From: a virus | Length of the DNA stretch: 32,288 bases | IMG/VR virus record: IMGVR_UViG_3300048589_001628 | Location: 1-32,288 of that record | Direction: 5' to 3' (one strand) | Shown: one piece after another, positions 8,104 through 15,579 of the stretch | Numbering within the stretch: the first letter of the stretch is position 1 | Layout: every line of letters begins with the position of its first letter | The notes under the pieces: model-generated | Databases searched by the model: none | Seen by the model: the letters and a program-made list of their open reading frames with translations, nothing else | What the model was told of the DNA's origin: nothing | Program-made: the position numbers and the translations under genes

Positions 8104-8768
8104 GATTGCCGGCTGGTGATTTGGATATAATCGTTGGCTTCCTCCTGCAGTGCGGCGGCCAGGCTGGCCATGGGCGGCAGCGCCCGCGGATCGCGCTTGA
8201 TGGTGACTTGTTTCTTGAGCGCGAAGACCGGCCGCACGCGCGAGCGCTCCCGCATGCCGATTTCCTGGAAGCTATCCCCCCGCCGCACGGTCACGCCCTG
8301 GCCGCCGATCATCGTGCGGTCGCCGCGATCGCCGCGCTCCATCAGCACCCGCGCATAGCCGGGCCGGAAGAGTTTCTTGCCGAACTTCTTCTCGTAGTCC
8401 TCCACCCGCCGGCCGCGGGCGTCCTTGATCAGCGGGATCGTGAGCCACTTCCGCCCGCCGGTGGGCTTGATCACCCCGCCGGAGAGGTGGATGCGGAACC
8501 GCTGCTCGGCGATGGCCACCACAGCCTGATCATCGGTCACTTCCTCCAGCTTGGTGGCCTCCGCCACGTCCTGCCAGAAGTTCGTCTTCGGTGCCTCCAT
8601 CTTGTTAGGCTCCTTATTGCGCGCGGTGAAATGGGCCTGCAGCTCGTGTGCAAGGCGCGTGCCGAGCACCTCGTTGAGCTCGTGCCGGCGGGTCAGCTTG
8701 CCCTGGATTGTCACCAGGAAATTCGTCGCGTCCGCCGCGCTCACCGTGATCTCCAGTTTCAGCTTCAT
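8100..8768 (-). CDS. G-like virion morphogenesis (tail completion) protein
   Basis: This 222-residue protein starts MKLKLEITVSAAD. It contains a basic stretch (about 130-180) with KFGKKLFRPGYARVLMERG and a long C-terminal helix. This resembles the Mu G / phage virion morphogenesis family (tail completion at the head-tail joint). The start is decided by a strong Shine-Dalgarno sequence: the minus strand has AAAGGAGG a few bases before the ATG (8773-8781), one of few in this window. The frame stays open far upstream (to 9173), but those codons run under the plus-strand gene and MuF and are not protein-like. The product overlaps the gp37-like gene by four bases. The call is from order and length, with moderate support from composition. 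Confidence 0.6.
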   Translation of the reverse strand: MKLKLEITVSAADATNFLVTIQGKLTRRHELNEVLGTRLAHELQAHFTARNKEPNKMEAPKTNFWQDVAEATKLEEVTDDQAVVAIAEQRFRIHLSGGVIKPTGGRKWLTIPLIKDARGRRVEDYEKKFGKKLFRPGYARVLMERGDRGDRTMIGGQGVTVRRGDSFQEIGMRERSRVRPVFALKKQVTIKRDPRALPPMASLAAALQEEANDYIQITSRQS

Positions 8769-8772
8769 GCCC

Positions 8773-8781
8773 GGCCTCCTT
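8773..8781 (-). promoter_or_regulatory. Shine-Dalgarno for the G-like gene
   Basis: Read on the minus strand, this gives AAAGGAGG with about seven bases to the ATG at 8768. It is notable because most starts in the window lack such a site. Confidence 0.75.
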
Positions 8782-8822
8782 TCCGGTTGTGGCGGGGTGC
8801 GGCCTGTGCTAAGCGTGCATCC

Positions 8823-9005
8823 ATGACGGTGGACATCACGGCATTCGCGGAACTCATCGGGCGCTTCACCGGCCTGGATCCGGAAACCGCGGAGCGGTAT
8901 GCAAACGCCATCGGGGACACTCCCGAGGTGGATGCCCAGGGCCTCGTCGTCATCAGGAATGGGCGGGGTGAGATCATCGACCGGATTTCCATCCCCCTTT
9001 CGTGA
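8823..9005 (+). CDS. Small plus-strand gene convergent with MuF (candidate moron or immunity gene)
   Basis: This 60-residue protein starts MTVDITAFAELIGRFTGLDP, runs through an alpha-helical N-terminus and ends in a short beta pair (GLVVIRNGRGEIIDRISIP). Codon third positions are overwhelmingly G/C and the sequence is strongly protein-like, so I consider it real although it runs against every gene around it. It fills the only sizeable gap between the G-like gene and MuF, and its last 32 bases overlap the MuF 3' end. Expression would need its own promoter. A weak TTGTGG (8787-8792), 17 bases, TAAGCG (8810-8815) arrangement is the best I see. Function is unknown. Because MuF carries a C-terminal zincin domain, an immunity role is a hypothesis. 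A lysogenic-conversion gene or a conserved small structural gene are alternatives. Confidence 0.65.
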   Translation: MTVDITAFAELIGRFTGLDPETAERYANAIGDTPEVDAQGLVVIRNGRGEIIDRISIPLS

Positions 9006-10533
9006 AGAGCCGCCACATCGCACGGCTGATTGAGTTGAAGTCCGCCCATGACCACTGGCTGTGCCGGTATAGCCGGGCCTCCTCCACCGCCCCCTCGCGG
9101 ATCTCCCGGATGAATTCCAGCGGCCCGGCGGAGCCCGCCCGCTCGGCGATGTATTGCGCGTAAGCGCGCGCAAAGAACTCGCGGGCGCTCAGCAGATAGC
9201 TTCCTTCCGGCACCTGTGCTGCCAGCCTGCCAGCAGCGGTGCTCTTGCGGATTTCCCGCATCAGCTCCCGCATGTCCGGCTGGCCTTCGCTGGCATAGAG
9301 CCTGGCCTCGTCGGGCGTGTGCAGCCCCAGGTTGTCGATCAGATGTCCCAGCTCGTGGAGCGTGGCGAACTCCGGGTGGATCGCGTTGGGATTGATGCGC
9401 AGCAGTGGCGTGCCCGCGCGCGAGGTGACCGGCTGGTAGTCGCCCGCCACCCATGGTTGGAAAACCGGGGTGCGCACCGCCACTTCCACCATTGGCAGCA
9501 GGCCGTCACCGTGCACGCGGTCCGCGGCCGTGATGCCCCTGCGGATCGCCTTGGCCACCTCATGCTCGCCGCGCACCGTCACCACCTCAGCCAGCGGGCG
9601 GCCAGCCGGCTTCGGAGCCGGCCGGTTGACTCCATCGAAAACGGCCGGCATCCGTTTCTTGCCGCGCCCGGCCATCGCGTCCCCGCTTTCCGGCGGGATG
9701 ATGCGGATCTCCTCGCCGAGGATTTCCACGTCGCCCGCGAGTAATTCGACGATGCGTTTCCGCCCGGCTTCCGGGATGCCTTTCAAGCTCGCCTTCGCCC
9801 CGTCATTGAATGGCGTATCCACTGCGGCCACCAGGTCCTCCGGACCCAGCACCCCCAGTGCCTCCGCCTCCATCCGGCGGATCGGCTTGAGTCCCATTCC
9901 GCTCCCCCAATCGAATGGCGGCCACGGCGTGCCGAAGCGGGAAATCCTTTGCCAGATCGGATCATCCTTCGCAGCGATCATGCGCCCCGGCGCCGCGGGA
10001 TAGTCCGGGCCGGGCTGGCCGAAAAACTCGCCGCCCGCGCGGGCCCACACCTCCGGCCAGTTCCGGTGTTCCATGCGCTGGCGCACGCGCACCAGTTCCA
10101 GGCACGGCACCATCAGCCGGGCCGCGTCCGTCATCCAGGCCTGCCATTGGGCATAGCCCTGGGCCTGGGCCACATTCATGTCCCAGATCAGACCGAGCCG
10201 CCGCGTGGATTTCAGATCCTGTAAACTGCCGCGTTTGGCATCCCCGCGCTTGTAGCCCGCCTTCCGGAGCTCCGCGCGCATTTCTTCGATAAACACCCCG
10301 CGGTCCATCGTCCGCCCGTCCTTTTTCGCCAGCTCGATGCGCGCCTGCAGCCGCTCCTGCATCTCGGCTAACAACCGCTCGTCCTCCACCCGTGCGGAAA
10401 GCATCGCCCGCAGTTTGAATTCGCCCGGCAGCAGGTCGATTTCCGCGCTCGTGAGCGGCAGACCCACCGGAGTCTTCCGGGCGAGCGTTGCCACCGCCTC
10501 TTTGAGCGGCCGGTCTGTGGCGATGGATGGCAT
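8974..10533 (-). CDS. MuF-like minor head protein fused to a C-terminal zincin-like metallopeptidase domain
   Basis: This protein has 519 residues. The N-terminal half is a Mu gpF / SPP1 gp7-type head morphogenesis domain. It has a helical region with RRLGLIWDMNVAQAQGYAQW followed by a basic-aromatic segment ending TPWPPFDWGSGMG (about residues 205-218). This part acts at the portal and is packaged with DNA. Residues about 330-519 form a separate domain with HELGH (H393, E394, H397), a zinc-binding HExxH motif. A downstream SAREFFARAY places a Glu at 452 as a plausible third ligand. Such zincin-like tails are known on MuF proteins, where variable C-terminal domains act as toxins or processing enzymes. 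The gene begins one base after the gp36-like stop. Its 3' end overlaps a small plus-strand gene. Head role is well supported; peptidase activity and target are inferred. Confidence 0.8.
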   Translation of the reverse strand: MPSIATDRPLKEAVATLARKTPVGLPLTSAEIDLLPGEFKLRAMLSARVEDERLLAEMQERLQARIELAKKDGRTMDRGVFIEEMRAELRKAGYKRGDAKRGSLQDLKSTRRLGLIWDMNVAQAQGYAQWQAWMTDAARLMVPCLELVRVRQRMEHRNWPEVWARAGGEFFGQPGPDYPAAPGRMIAAKDDPIWQRISRFGTPWPPFDWGSGMGLKPIRRMEAEALGVLGPEDLVAAVDTPFNDGAKASLKGIPEAGRKRIVELLAGDVEILGEEIRIIPPESGDAMAGRGKKRMPAVFDGVNRPAPKPAGRPLAEVVTVRGEHEVAKAIRRGITAADRVHGDGLLPMVEVAVRTPVFQPWVAGDYQPVTSRAGTPLLRINPNAIHPEFATLHELGHLIDNLGLHTPDEARLYASEGQPDMRELMREIRKSTAAGRLAAQVPEGSYLLSAREFFARAYAQYIAERAGSAGPLEFIREIREGAVEEARLYRHSQWSWADFNSISRAMWRLFTKGGWKSGR

Positions 10534-10534
10534 G

Positions 10535-10999
10535 TTAGAGTCCGTTCATTCTTTCGCGCCCGGTGCGGGCGGGAGGCGCGCTCACCACTTGCACTCCGGC
10601 GGGTTTTTCCGGCGGCGTCGGATTGGCCACCGCATCGTCCGCGGGTTCCGGCCGGATCACGCCGCGCGCCACATCGCGGAAAAACGCATTGGCCGCGTCA
10701 TATTCCTTCTCCCTCGCAGCGCCGGGATTGTAGCCGGGAATGGACGTGAGCGTCCGCCAGCGGACGATCGCCACGGCATGCGCTTTGAAGCCCGGCGGGA
10801 TCTTGTCCGGATCCGCGCTGATCGTGTTAGGACTCCACGTCGTGATGTATCCGCGGATCTCCGCCACCATGTTTTCCAGGATCGGGACCAGGCGGTCTGG
10901 CACCGTCGTTCCGGCAGAAGCCTTGGCGAAATCGTCGCGCTCGCGCTGCGTCATTCCGCTCAGCGCGTCATCCACCGTGAGATTCACCCAGTTGGCCAT
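10535..10999 (-). CDS. Mu gp36-like head-tail connector (DUF1320-like)
   Basis: This 154-residue protein starts MANWVNLTVDDALSGM. It is mostly helical: FKAHAVAIVRWRTL, then a linker, then EKEYDAANAFFRDVARG. The last is the repeated pattern of gp36/DUF1320 connector proteins (two helices, an Arg/Tyr-rich turn, then a helix ending in a Gly). A disordered Pro-rich tail follows (about 118-154). It lies between capsid and MuF. The start at 10999 is chosen over in-frame upstream Mets because the upstream region is repeat and hairpin DNA. The leader before ATG is a CTCAAC repeat with no Shine-Dalgarno sequence. Family call is moderate. Confidence 0.6.
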   Translation of the reverse strand: MANWVNLTVDDALSGMTQRERDDFAKASAGTTVPDRLVPILENMVAEIRGYITTWSPNTISADPDKIPPGFKAHAVAIVRWRTLTSIPGYNPGAAREKEYDAANAFFRDVARGVIRPEPADDAVANPTPPEKPAGVQVVSAPPARTGRERMNGL

Positions 11000-11001
11000 T
11001 T

Positions 11002-11045
11002 GGTTGAGAGTTGATCGTTGAGAGTTGAGAGTTGAGAGTTTGGAG
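11002..11045. repeat. Heptamer repeat array (GAGAGTT)
   Basis: Tandem GAGAGTT-type heptamers (the complement of CTCTCAA) lie directly before the gp36-like start. The orientation relative to the gene is opposite to that of the array before the tape measure. Confidence 0.75.
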
Positions 11046-11059
11046 TCAGATCCCCGGTG

Positions 11060-11122
11060 GTGCGATGGGAGGCACAACCAGCCAGAAGGCCGCCCATCGC
11101 ACGGACCGGAGTCCCGTCCGGT
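11060..11122 (-). ncRNA. Two hairpins in the capsid 3' UTR (structured element)
   Basis: In the gap after the capsid stop the minus-strand transcript would form ACCGGA/TCCGGT (11105-11110 with 11117-11122, 6-base loop). A second stem with perfect 10-base arms follows, GTGCGATGGG at 11060-11069 and its complement at 11093-11102, around a 23-base loop. No T-run follows on the minus strand. It may stabilise capsid mRNA. I recall an RNA motif found near Mu-type gpT genes, but cannot check identity. Confidence 0.5.
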
Positions 11123-11127
11123 GATTT

Positions 11128-12132
11128 TTAGCTGACGGTCAGCTTTTCGATGCCCACCGAGATCGGAATGATGATCTTGGACTGGTGGAACACGGTGATG
11201 TCCGTCCATGCCGCACTCTCCTGGACGAAGACCATCCACATGCCGCCGTTGAGCGTGGGGCTCCAGCAGCGCTTGATGTTGCTCGGGTCCTGCACCATTG
11301 GCGTCTTCTCGGCGCTGTAGGTGTAGACCACGTTGCCCAGCGTCGCCACCTTGGCGGCGCCCTTCTTGGCCTGCTTGATGCCGTTCTCGATGAAGCCCGT
11401 GCGGCACTGCGCGTAGTTGGCGATCTGCTGCGGGGTGTAGTCGCCATGGTTGCCGTTGTTGGTGCGGGCCCCGGCCTCATAGGCGTCCTGGCGCGTTTGC
11501 TGCGCGGTGGAGCCCAGCATCACATGGGTGCTCGGCAGGCCCGTGGCCAGGCGGCCCCGCTCGGCGGCCTTGCGGATGTCGCCATCCGGGTTGGCCGTGT
11601 GCGGGTTGGTCGTCCAGTTCACGGCCGTGTTGTTTGCCGCCGCATCCAGCACCGCCAGCGCGCGGACCTTTTCGGCGCGGATCAGGCGGTGCTTCAGGCC
11701 GGCCGCCACGTTGTTCTCCCAGCCGGCCACGCGGCTGCCGTTGATCATGGGGATCGTCCGGTGGTCCACGCGCTGCGTGAGCCCCTTCTGCACCGTGCCA
11801 TCCGTCACCGTGGTGCCGGAGAACTGGATGCGTTTGAAGTTCGCACCCACGGCCCGGATGTCGGAATCGTCCGCCTCCGTCAGATAGGCCAGGTCATCGG
11901 CCTTGGCGAACTGGAAGAAATCCGCCGTCATCACCGGCGGCGCCAGCAGGTCCAGCAGATTGCTTTCGTCCGTGCTCGGCAGGCCGGCCAGGTAGCCGCT
12001 GATGTCCTGGGCGAGCGAGGCCGCAAACGCGCTCGCGGCGTTGACCGCCACGATGTCGCCGAAGTGCTGCGGAGCCATGGCCAGCGTCGTCGCGCCGGTC
12101 ATTCCGCAGAAGAAGTTGTAGTGTTGTTTCAT
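11128..12132 (-). CDS. Major capsid protein (Mu gpT-like position)
   Basis: This 334-residue protein is in the capsid slot, after the protease/scaffold and decoration genes. It has an N-terminal arm and a central region with FKRIQFSGTTVTDGT followed by helices. A C-terminal segment (GGMWMVFVQESAAWTDITVFHQ) is typical of the A-domain and P-domain strands of HK97-fold capsid proteins in phages of this kind. No cleavage site can be read with confidence. GC-rich, regular codon use fits a highly expressed structural gene. It is followed by a structured 3' UTR. A second capsid-like gene is not seen, so this is the best candidate for the shell. It carries no signal peptide and ends ISVGIEKLTVS. Confidence 0.8.
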   Translation of the reverse strand: MKQHYNFFCGMTGATTLAMAPQHFGDIVAVNAASAFAASLAQDISGYLAGLPSTDESNLLDLLAPPVMTADFFQFAKADDLAYLTEADDSDIRAVGANFKRIQFSGTTVTDGTVQKGLTQRVDHRTIPMINGSRVAGWENNVAAGLKHRLIRAEKVRALAVLDAAANNTAVNWTTNPHTANPDGDIRKAAERGRLATGLPSTHVMLGSTAQQTRQDAYEAGARTNNGNHGDYTPQQIANYAQCRTGFIENGIKQAKKGAAKVATLGNVVYTYSAEKTPMVQDPSNIKRCWSPTLNGGMWMVFVQESAAWTDITVFHQSKIIIPISVGIEKLTVS

Positions 12133-12169
12133 AGGATTGGTTTTCTGGCTTGTGAGGTGGCGGGTGGGC

Positions 12170-12667
12170 TTATTGGAGCACCGGGAGGGCGGCCGGGATC
12201 AGAGAGAACTCGTCGTTGTTCGCGGCGGCCGCAGTCACGCTCCGCCCCATCAGGTATTTCCCGGTGCCGCCCGTAGCCGTCAGCTTGCCGCCGGCATCCG
12301 TGTAAACGGGCACATCCGCGCCGATGGGCCCGCTGGCCACCCCCAGCACGATGTTGCCCGCGCCCATCTGCACCGCGGCGGGCTCGCCGATGGCGGCCGT
12401 ATCCGGCACGAAGCCCAGCGGCACCACACCCGTGGCCGCACAGGGCAGGATATCCTTGCCTGCGGTGGCGCCTTTGCCCGCCACCAGGTTTGGCACGGTG
12501 AATGCCGTGGTCGGCCAGCGGGTCACGATGCCGCCGTCGGTCAGACCGGCGGTATTGCTCGCCGTGATGCCGCCCGGAGGGCTGGCATAGGCGCGGAAGA
12601 TCGTCACCACCACGGGGACGAGGGCGAGGGCCATCAGGATGGCCGTGAAGAGCAGGTGCGTTTTCAT
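12170..12667 (-). CDS. Capsid decoration-like protein with N-terminal hydrophobic/signal segment
   Basis: This 165-residue protein is encoded between the protease/scaffold and the capsid. Residues about 35-165 are a beta-rich, Gly/Ala/Thr-rich domain. Motifs such as GNIVLGVASGPIGADVPVYTDAGG resemble DUF2190-type capsid cement proteins, which trimerise on the shell. Unusually the N-terminus (residues 1-27, MKTHLLFTAILMALALVPVV) is a hydrophobic segment after Lys and His, then RAYASPPGG, like a signal peptide or single membrane anchor with an AxA-like site. A cytoplasmic decoration protein should not need this. It could be cleaved, or used for membrane-linked assembly, or the true start could lie inside. 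The next candidate Met (residue 12) would only partly remove the segment. The decoration call is moderate. Confidence 0.6.
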   Translation of the reverse strand: MKTHLLFTAILMALALVPVVVTIFRAYASPPGGITASNTAGLTDGGIVTRWPTTAFTVPNLVAGKGATAGKDILPCAATGVVPLGFVPDTAAIGEPAAVQMGAGNIVLGVASGPIGADVPVYTDAGGKLTATGGTGKYLMGRSVTAAAANNDEFSLIPAALPVLQ

Positions 12668-12723
12668 GATATGATATTGGCTTCTGTTTGCTGTGGTCTT
12701 GCTGTTGTCTGGTTTCTAACGGT

Positions 12724-13275
12724 TTACTTCGCTTCGCGGTGGAAGACTTCCGGCTTGGCGGCTTTCGCGCCGTTCCACGCGCGGTTCCAGCCGTCCGTGT
12801 TGCTGATGTCGATGTTGTGCTCGGAGGCGTAAGCCCGCGCGGCCGCGTTCATCGCCTCCATGCCGCCCGCCATGTCCACCACGTTCGGATCCCGGCGGCT
12901 GGAGATATCGCCCGGCAGTTGGGAGCTGGTGTTGAGCGCCGGCATCAGCTTGCCGAGCTTCGCGCTTTCGCCATCGAAGTCGGTGTTGAGCGCGGTGATC
13001 CACTTCGGCTTGTCCGCCTCCGTGATGCGGCCCTGGGTCACGGCGTTGGCGGCCACGGTTTCGCTGAGCTTGCCGCGCACGGCCGCCAGCTCGGTATTCA
13101 GCGCGGTCACCTGGCCGTTGGCGGTGTTCGCTGCGGTCTCCGCGGTCGCCTTGGCGGCATCGGAGGATTGTTTCTCGCCCAGCAGCTTCATGGTTGCCGC
13201 GGAGATGTCTGCTTCGCTCGGAGTGGCGTCGGGCGCGAACCCGAGAGCCTTGAGCGCTTCTGGTGTCAGTTTCAT
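12724..13275 (-). CDS. Possible nested in-frame scaffold start
   Basis: An internal ATG at 13275 would give a 183-residue scaffold, MKLTPEALKALGFAPDATP onward, co-terminal with the protease gene. It follows a low-complexity linker and begins exactly at the boundary between domains, as in Mu I/Z. No Shine-Dalgarno sequence is seen, but most starts in this phage lack one. Confidence 0.35.
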   Translation of the reverse strand: MKLTPEALKALGFAPDATPSEADISAATMKLLGEKQSSDAAKATAETAANTANGQVTALNTELAAVRGKLSETVAANAVTQGRITEADKPKWITALNTDFDGESAKLGKLMPALNTSSQLPGDISSRRDPNVVDMAGGMEAMNAAARAYASEHNIDISNTDGWNRAWNGAKAAKPEVFHREAK

Positions 13276-13914
13276 ATGGTCGGTTTGGTTCTCGGTTTGG
13301 GCCCCGGATGCGGGGTTCTCATCAGGAGAGGATGCGGCCGCCGCCGCCGCGTTCAGCGCGATGCGGCTTCCCGGTATGTTCGGATTGTTCGTCAGCCCGT
13401 CGCTGAGCAGCATCACCGGCCGGTAGTGCTTTGGCTTGCCGGGGATGGCGCTCAGCCTCCAGCGCGGCGAGTGGCCGTCATAGGCCGGCGCGGAGCCGCT
13501 CAGCAGTGGCACGCCAATGGTGTTGAAGACGGATGTCACATAGATGCCGTCTTCCCCGGCTTCCACCTGCTTGATGCGGCCCACCGCGATCGGCTTGTGG
13601 CCGGGGTTCTGCGCCAGCCATGCCGGATCGTCCGGGTGCCCTTCGTAGTGCGGCACACCCTTGAACATCACCTCCAGCCCGGCGGACTTCCGGAAGTTCG
13701 CCACGATCTGGGCGGCCGCCTCCGGGTCCACCACCTGCTGCACCACGCCGATGCCTGGCACCTGCTGCGGATACGTGCCATAGCGGCAGTAGAGGTAGCG
13801 TTTCTCTTTCTCGCCATCGGCGAGGTTCAGTTCATTGAACGCGCCGAGCGCGTCATTGATCGCGTCCGCCACGGCGGAGTTGGCCAGGGTGGGGAATGGG
13901 AGTTTGGATTTCAT
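12724..13914 (-). CDS. Mu I-like prohead protease with fused scaffold region
   Basis: This 396-residue protein has two parts. Residues 1-200 form the protease-like domain with EVMFKGVPHYEGHPDDPAW (His-rich) and YDGHSPRWRLSAIPGK, motifs I associate with Mu-like prophage I proteins that cut scaffold and capsid arms. Residues about 214-396 are Ala/Glu/Thr-rich and coiled-coil-like, as scaffolds are. The gene overlaps the portal by four bases (ATGA). Mu encodes a free scaffold (Z) as the in-frame 3' part of I. Here Met214 (13275) starts MKLTPEALKALGF, a good candidate for the same arrangement. The catalytic serine is not assigned. There is a short Ala-rich hinge between the parts (ALNAAAAAAS). 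Confidence 0.75.
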   Translation of the reverse strand: MKSKLPFPTLANSAVADAINDALGAFNELNLADGEKEKRYLYCRYGTYPQQVPGIGVVQQVVDPEAAAQIVANFRKSAGLEVMFKGVPHYEGHPDDPAWLAQNPGHKPIAVGRIKQVEAGEDGIYVTSVFNTIGVPLLSGSAPAYDGHSPRWRLSAIPGKPKHYRPVMLLSDGLTNNPNIPGSRIALNAAAAAASSPDENPASGAQTENQTDHMKLTPEALKALGFAPDATPSEADISAATMKLLGEKQSSDAAKATAETAANTANGQVTALNTELAAVRGKLSETVAANAVTQGRITEADKPKWITALNTDFDGESAKLGKLMPALNTSSQLPGDISSRRDPNVVDMAGGMEAMNAAARAYASEHNIDISNTDGWNRAWNGAKAAKPEVFHREAK

Positions 13915-15440
13915 GAGGGAGAGCTTTGGCGGGTTTGCGCCTGCATGGCCTGCGCCATGGCATCGGCCAGGGAATCTGCGGCTTCCGGATCCAGGTCCTG
14001 GAGCGTGGCCACTGTTTGTTGCGCCAGTTGCAGGAAGGCTGCATCGTCCATGCCGGCGTCTTGCGCGGCCCGCGCCAGATCATCGAAGACATCGGCGGTA
14101 TCCGGCCGTCTAACGGACGCCACCCACTCCCGGAACGTCATGGTGTTGATGGCGGATTCTTCTGCGGACTCTTCTGCGGCGGCTTGCGGCTTGGCGGCTT
14201 GCAGCTCGCCCAGTGCGGCCTCGCCATCCTCCGCTTCCACCACGCCGAATTTCTTGGTGAACCACGATTGCGAAACCCGCACCCCGAAGTCCCTCGCCTG
14301 CTTCACGGTCGCCAGGTCCTGGCGCACGTTGTCGCGCGTCTTGGTCCGCAGTTTGATCTCCACCAGGATCGGCGCGGCATCGCCGAAGTGGTAGCGGATC
14401 ACCCGCTGGGTGAGGTTCCGGTTCAGCGTTTCAGACACCCACTCCGCGTTGTCCGCGTCCAGTTCGTCGGTTTCCTCGGTCTGCGGGTTGGAGCCCACCG
14501 CGCCGCCACCGCGCGAGATCGTGCTCAGGTCGCCGCCCCGCCACAGCATCACCTGTGCCCGGTCCATGCGGTCCACCAGCTTTTCATACGGCAGCTCGCC
14601 CTGGCCTTTGAGATCCAGCACGTCGATCACATCGTCCACGTTGATCACCGCACCGTATTCCGCGCCGATGCTGCCGACGGCCTGCGCCATCTGGTTCCAC
14701 GCGTCCGTCCCCTTCGCGGCGCGGGTCTTGCCCAGGAACGCCGGCATGCCGTGCCGGTCGCAGTAGGTCAGCCAGTCCTGCAGCGGGATCTGCTTGAACA
14801 TGCGGGCGATGGTGCCCGCCAGCATCACGCCACGCCCGCGCGAGATCATCCACGCGCCACGGCCGCCGAGCGTATCGAGCGGAATGCCATCCAGCGCCCA
14901 CGTGCTGGGCAGGAACCGCAGCCGGCCTGTCTTCACCTCGAAGAACCACGTCGGCACCTTCAGGATCTCTGCCGAGAGCGCAGCGCCCGGCCGCCAGATG
15001 ATGTGATGCGCCGCGTAGCCTTTGCCATACCCGTCCATCACCTGTTGGAACAGCAGCCGCGATCCTCCGCCCTGCTCCAGATCCACCGCATCGCCCACCT
15101 GGATATTCTGGTAGAACTCCTGCACCTTGCCCTGCTGGTCTTCGGCCAGCTGGCGCTGGTCCGCATGCACCTCGTCTTTCATCAGCACGTCGTAGCCATG
15201 CCGGCTCACCGCGGCCTTCGCCTTCGGTGCCACCGTCTGGATCACCTCATCGTGCGTTTCCAGCCATTCCATCACCCAGGACAATGGCGCGATCTCGCCC
15301 CTCGCGTAGGCCACCAGCTGGCGCACCAGCACATCCGGCGTCCAGTTCGCGATCGGGTTGAAACGCGAGCTGCGTTCCTGCGCCACCCGCTCCACCGATA
15401 CAGGCCTTCCGTCCGGCCCAAGGATGCCCGCAGGGTTCAT
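13911..15440 (-). CDS. Portal protein (Mu gp29-like, DUF935)
   Basis: This 509-residue protein lies directly after the terminase. It starts MNPAGILGPDGRPVS and contains ARGEIAPLSWVMEWLETHDEV, then a long helical stem and crown with EWVSETLNRNLTQRVIRYHFG, matching Mu gp29-type (DUF935) portals. The portal is the dodecamer through which DNA is pumped and to which MuF and connectors bind. A G-rich Shine-Dalgarno-like sequence (GGGGGTGAG) precedes the ATG closely. The gene overlaps the protease gene by four bases. The C-terminal about 100 residues are Ala/Glu/Asp-rich, as is common. Function is well supported by order and length. Confidence 0.85.
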   Translation of the reverse strand: MNPAGILGPDGRPVSVERVAQERSSRFNPIANWTPDVLVRQLVAYARGEIAPLSWVMEWLETHDEVIQTVAPKAKAAVSRHGYDVLMKDEVHADQRQLAEDQQGKVQEFYQNIQVGDAVDLEQGGGSRLLFQQVMDGYGKGYAAHHIIWRPGAALSAEILKVPTWFFEVKTGRLRFLPSTWALDGIPLDTLGGRGAWMISRGRGVMLAGTIARMFKQIPLQDWLTYCDRHGMPAFLGKTRAAKGTDAWNQMAQAVGSIGAEYGAVINVDDVIDVLDLKGQGELPYEKLVDRMDRAQVMLWRGGDLSTISRGGGAVGSNPQTEETDELDADNAEWVSETLNRNLTQRVIRYHFGDAAPILVEIKLRTKTRDNVRQDLATVKQARDFGVRVSQSWFTKKFGVVEAEDGEAALGELQAAKPQAAAEESAEESAINTMTFREWVASVRRPDTADVFDDLARAAQDAGMDDAAFLQLAQQTVATLQDLDPEAADSLADAMAQAMQAQTRQSSPS

Positions 15441-15571
15441 CGCTCACCCCCTTCCACAAGACAGGCCCATGCAAGGCCGTGCAAGGGTCCCGCGGGCGTC
15501 GCGGCCGGACTCGGGCGCAATCGTCCGCCACAGGACCGCCCCCGGCTTAAAATCGATTTTAGAGCCATCAT
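15437..15571 (-). CDS. Doubtful 44-residue reading frame before portal
   Basis: A frame starting MMALKSILSRGRS ends in a four-base ATGA overlap with the portal start, so it could act as a translation-coupling leader. Codon use (CTA, TTA, AAA) and the Arg/Gly/Pro-rich make-up argue against a conserved protein. Its first codons lie on the palindrome described at 15544-15566. I treat it as a weak candidate. Confidence 0.2.
   Translation of the reverse strand: MMALKSILSRGRSCGGRLRPSPAATPAGPLHGLAWACLVEGGER
15544..15566. other. AT-rich palindrome in terminase-portal gap
   Basis: TAAAATCGATTTTA (15548-15561) is a perfect 14-base palindrome, flanked by GGCT and AGCC that can extend the stem with one bulge. 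It stands out in otherwise GC-rich DNA. The 139-base gap holds nothing else I can name except the doubtful short frame. Confidence 0.5.
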
Positions 15572-15579
15572 GAAAATCT

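Noticed and set aside
8787-8815. TTGTGG-N17-TAAGCG as a firm promoter for the 60-codon gene
   Set aside because: The -10 matches the consensus at only two bases; kept as a mention only.
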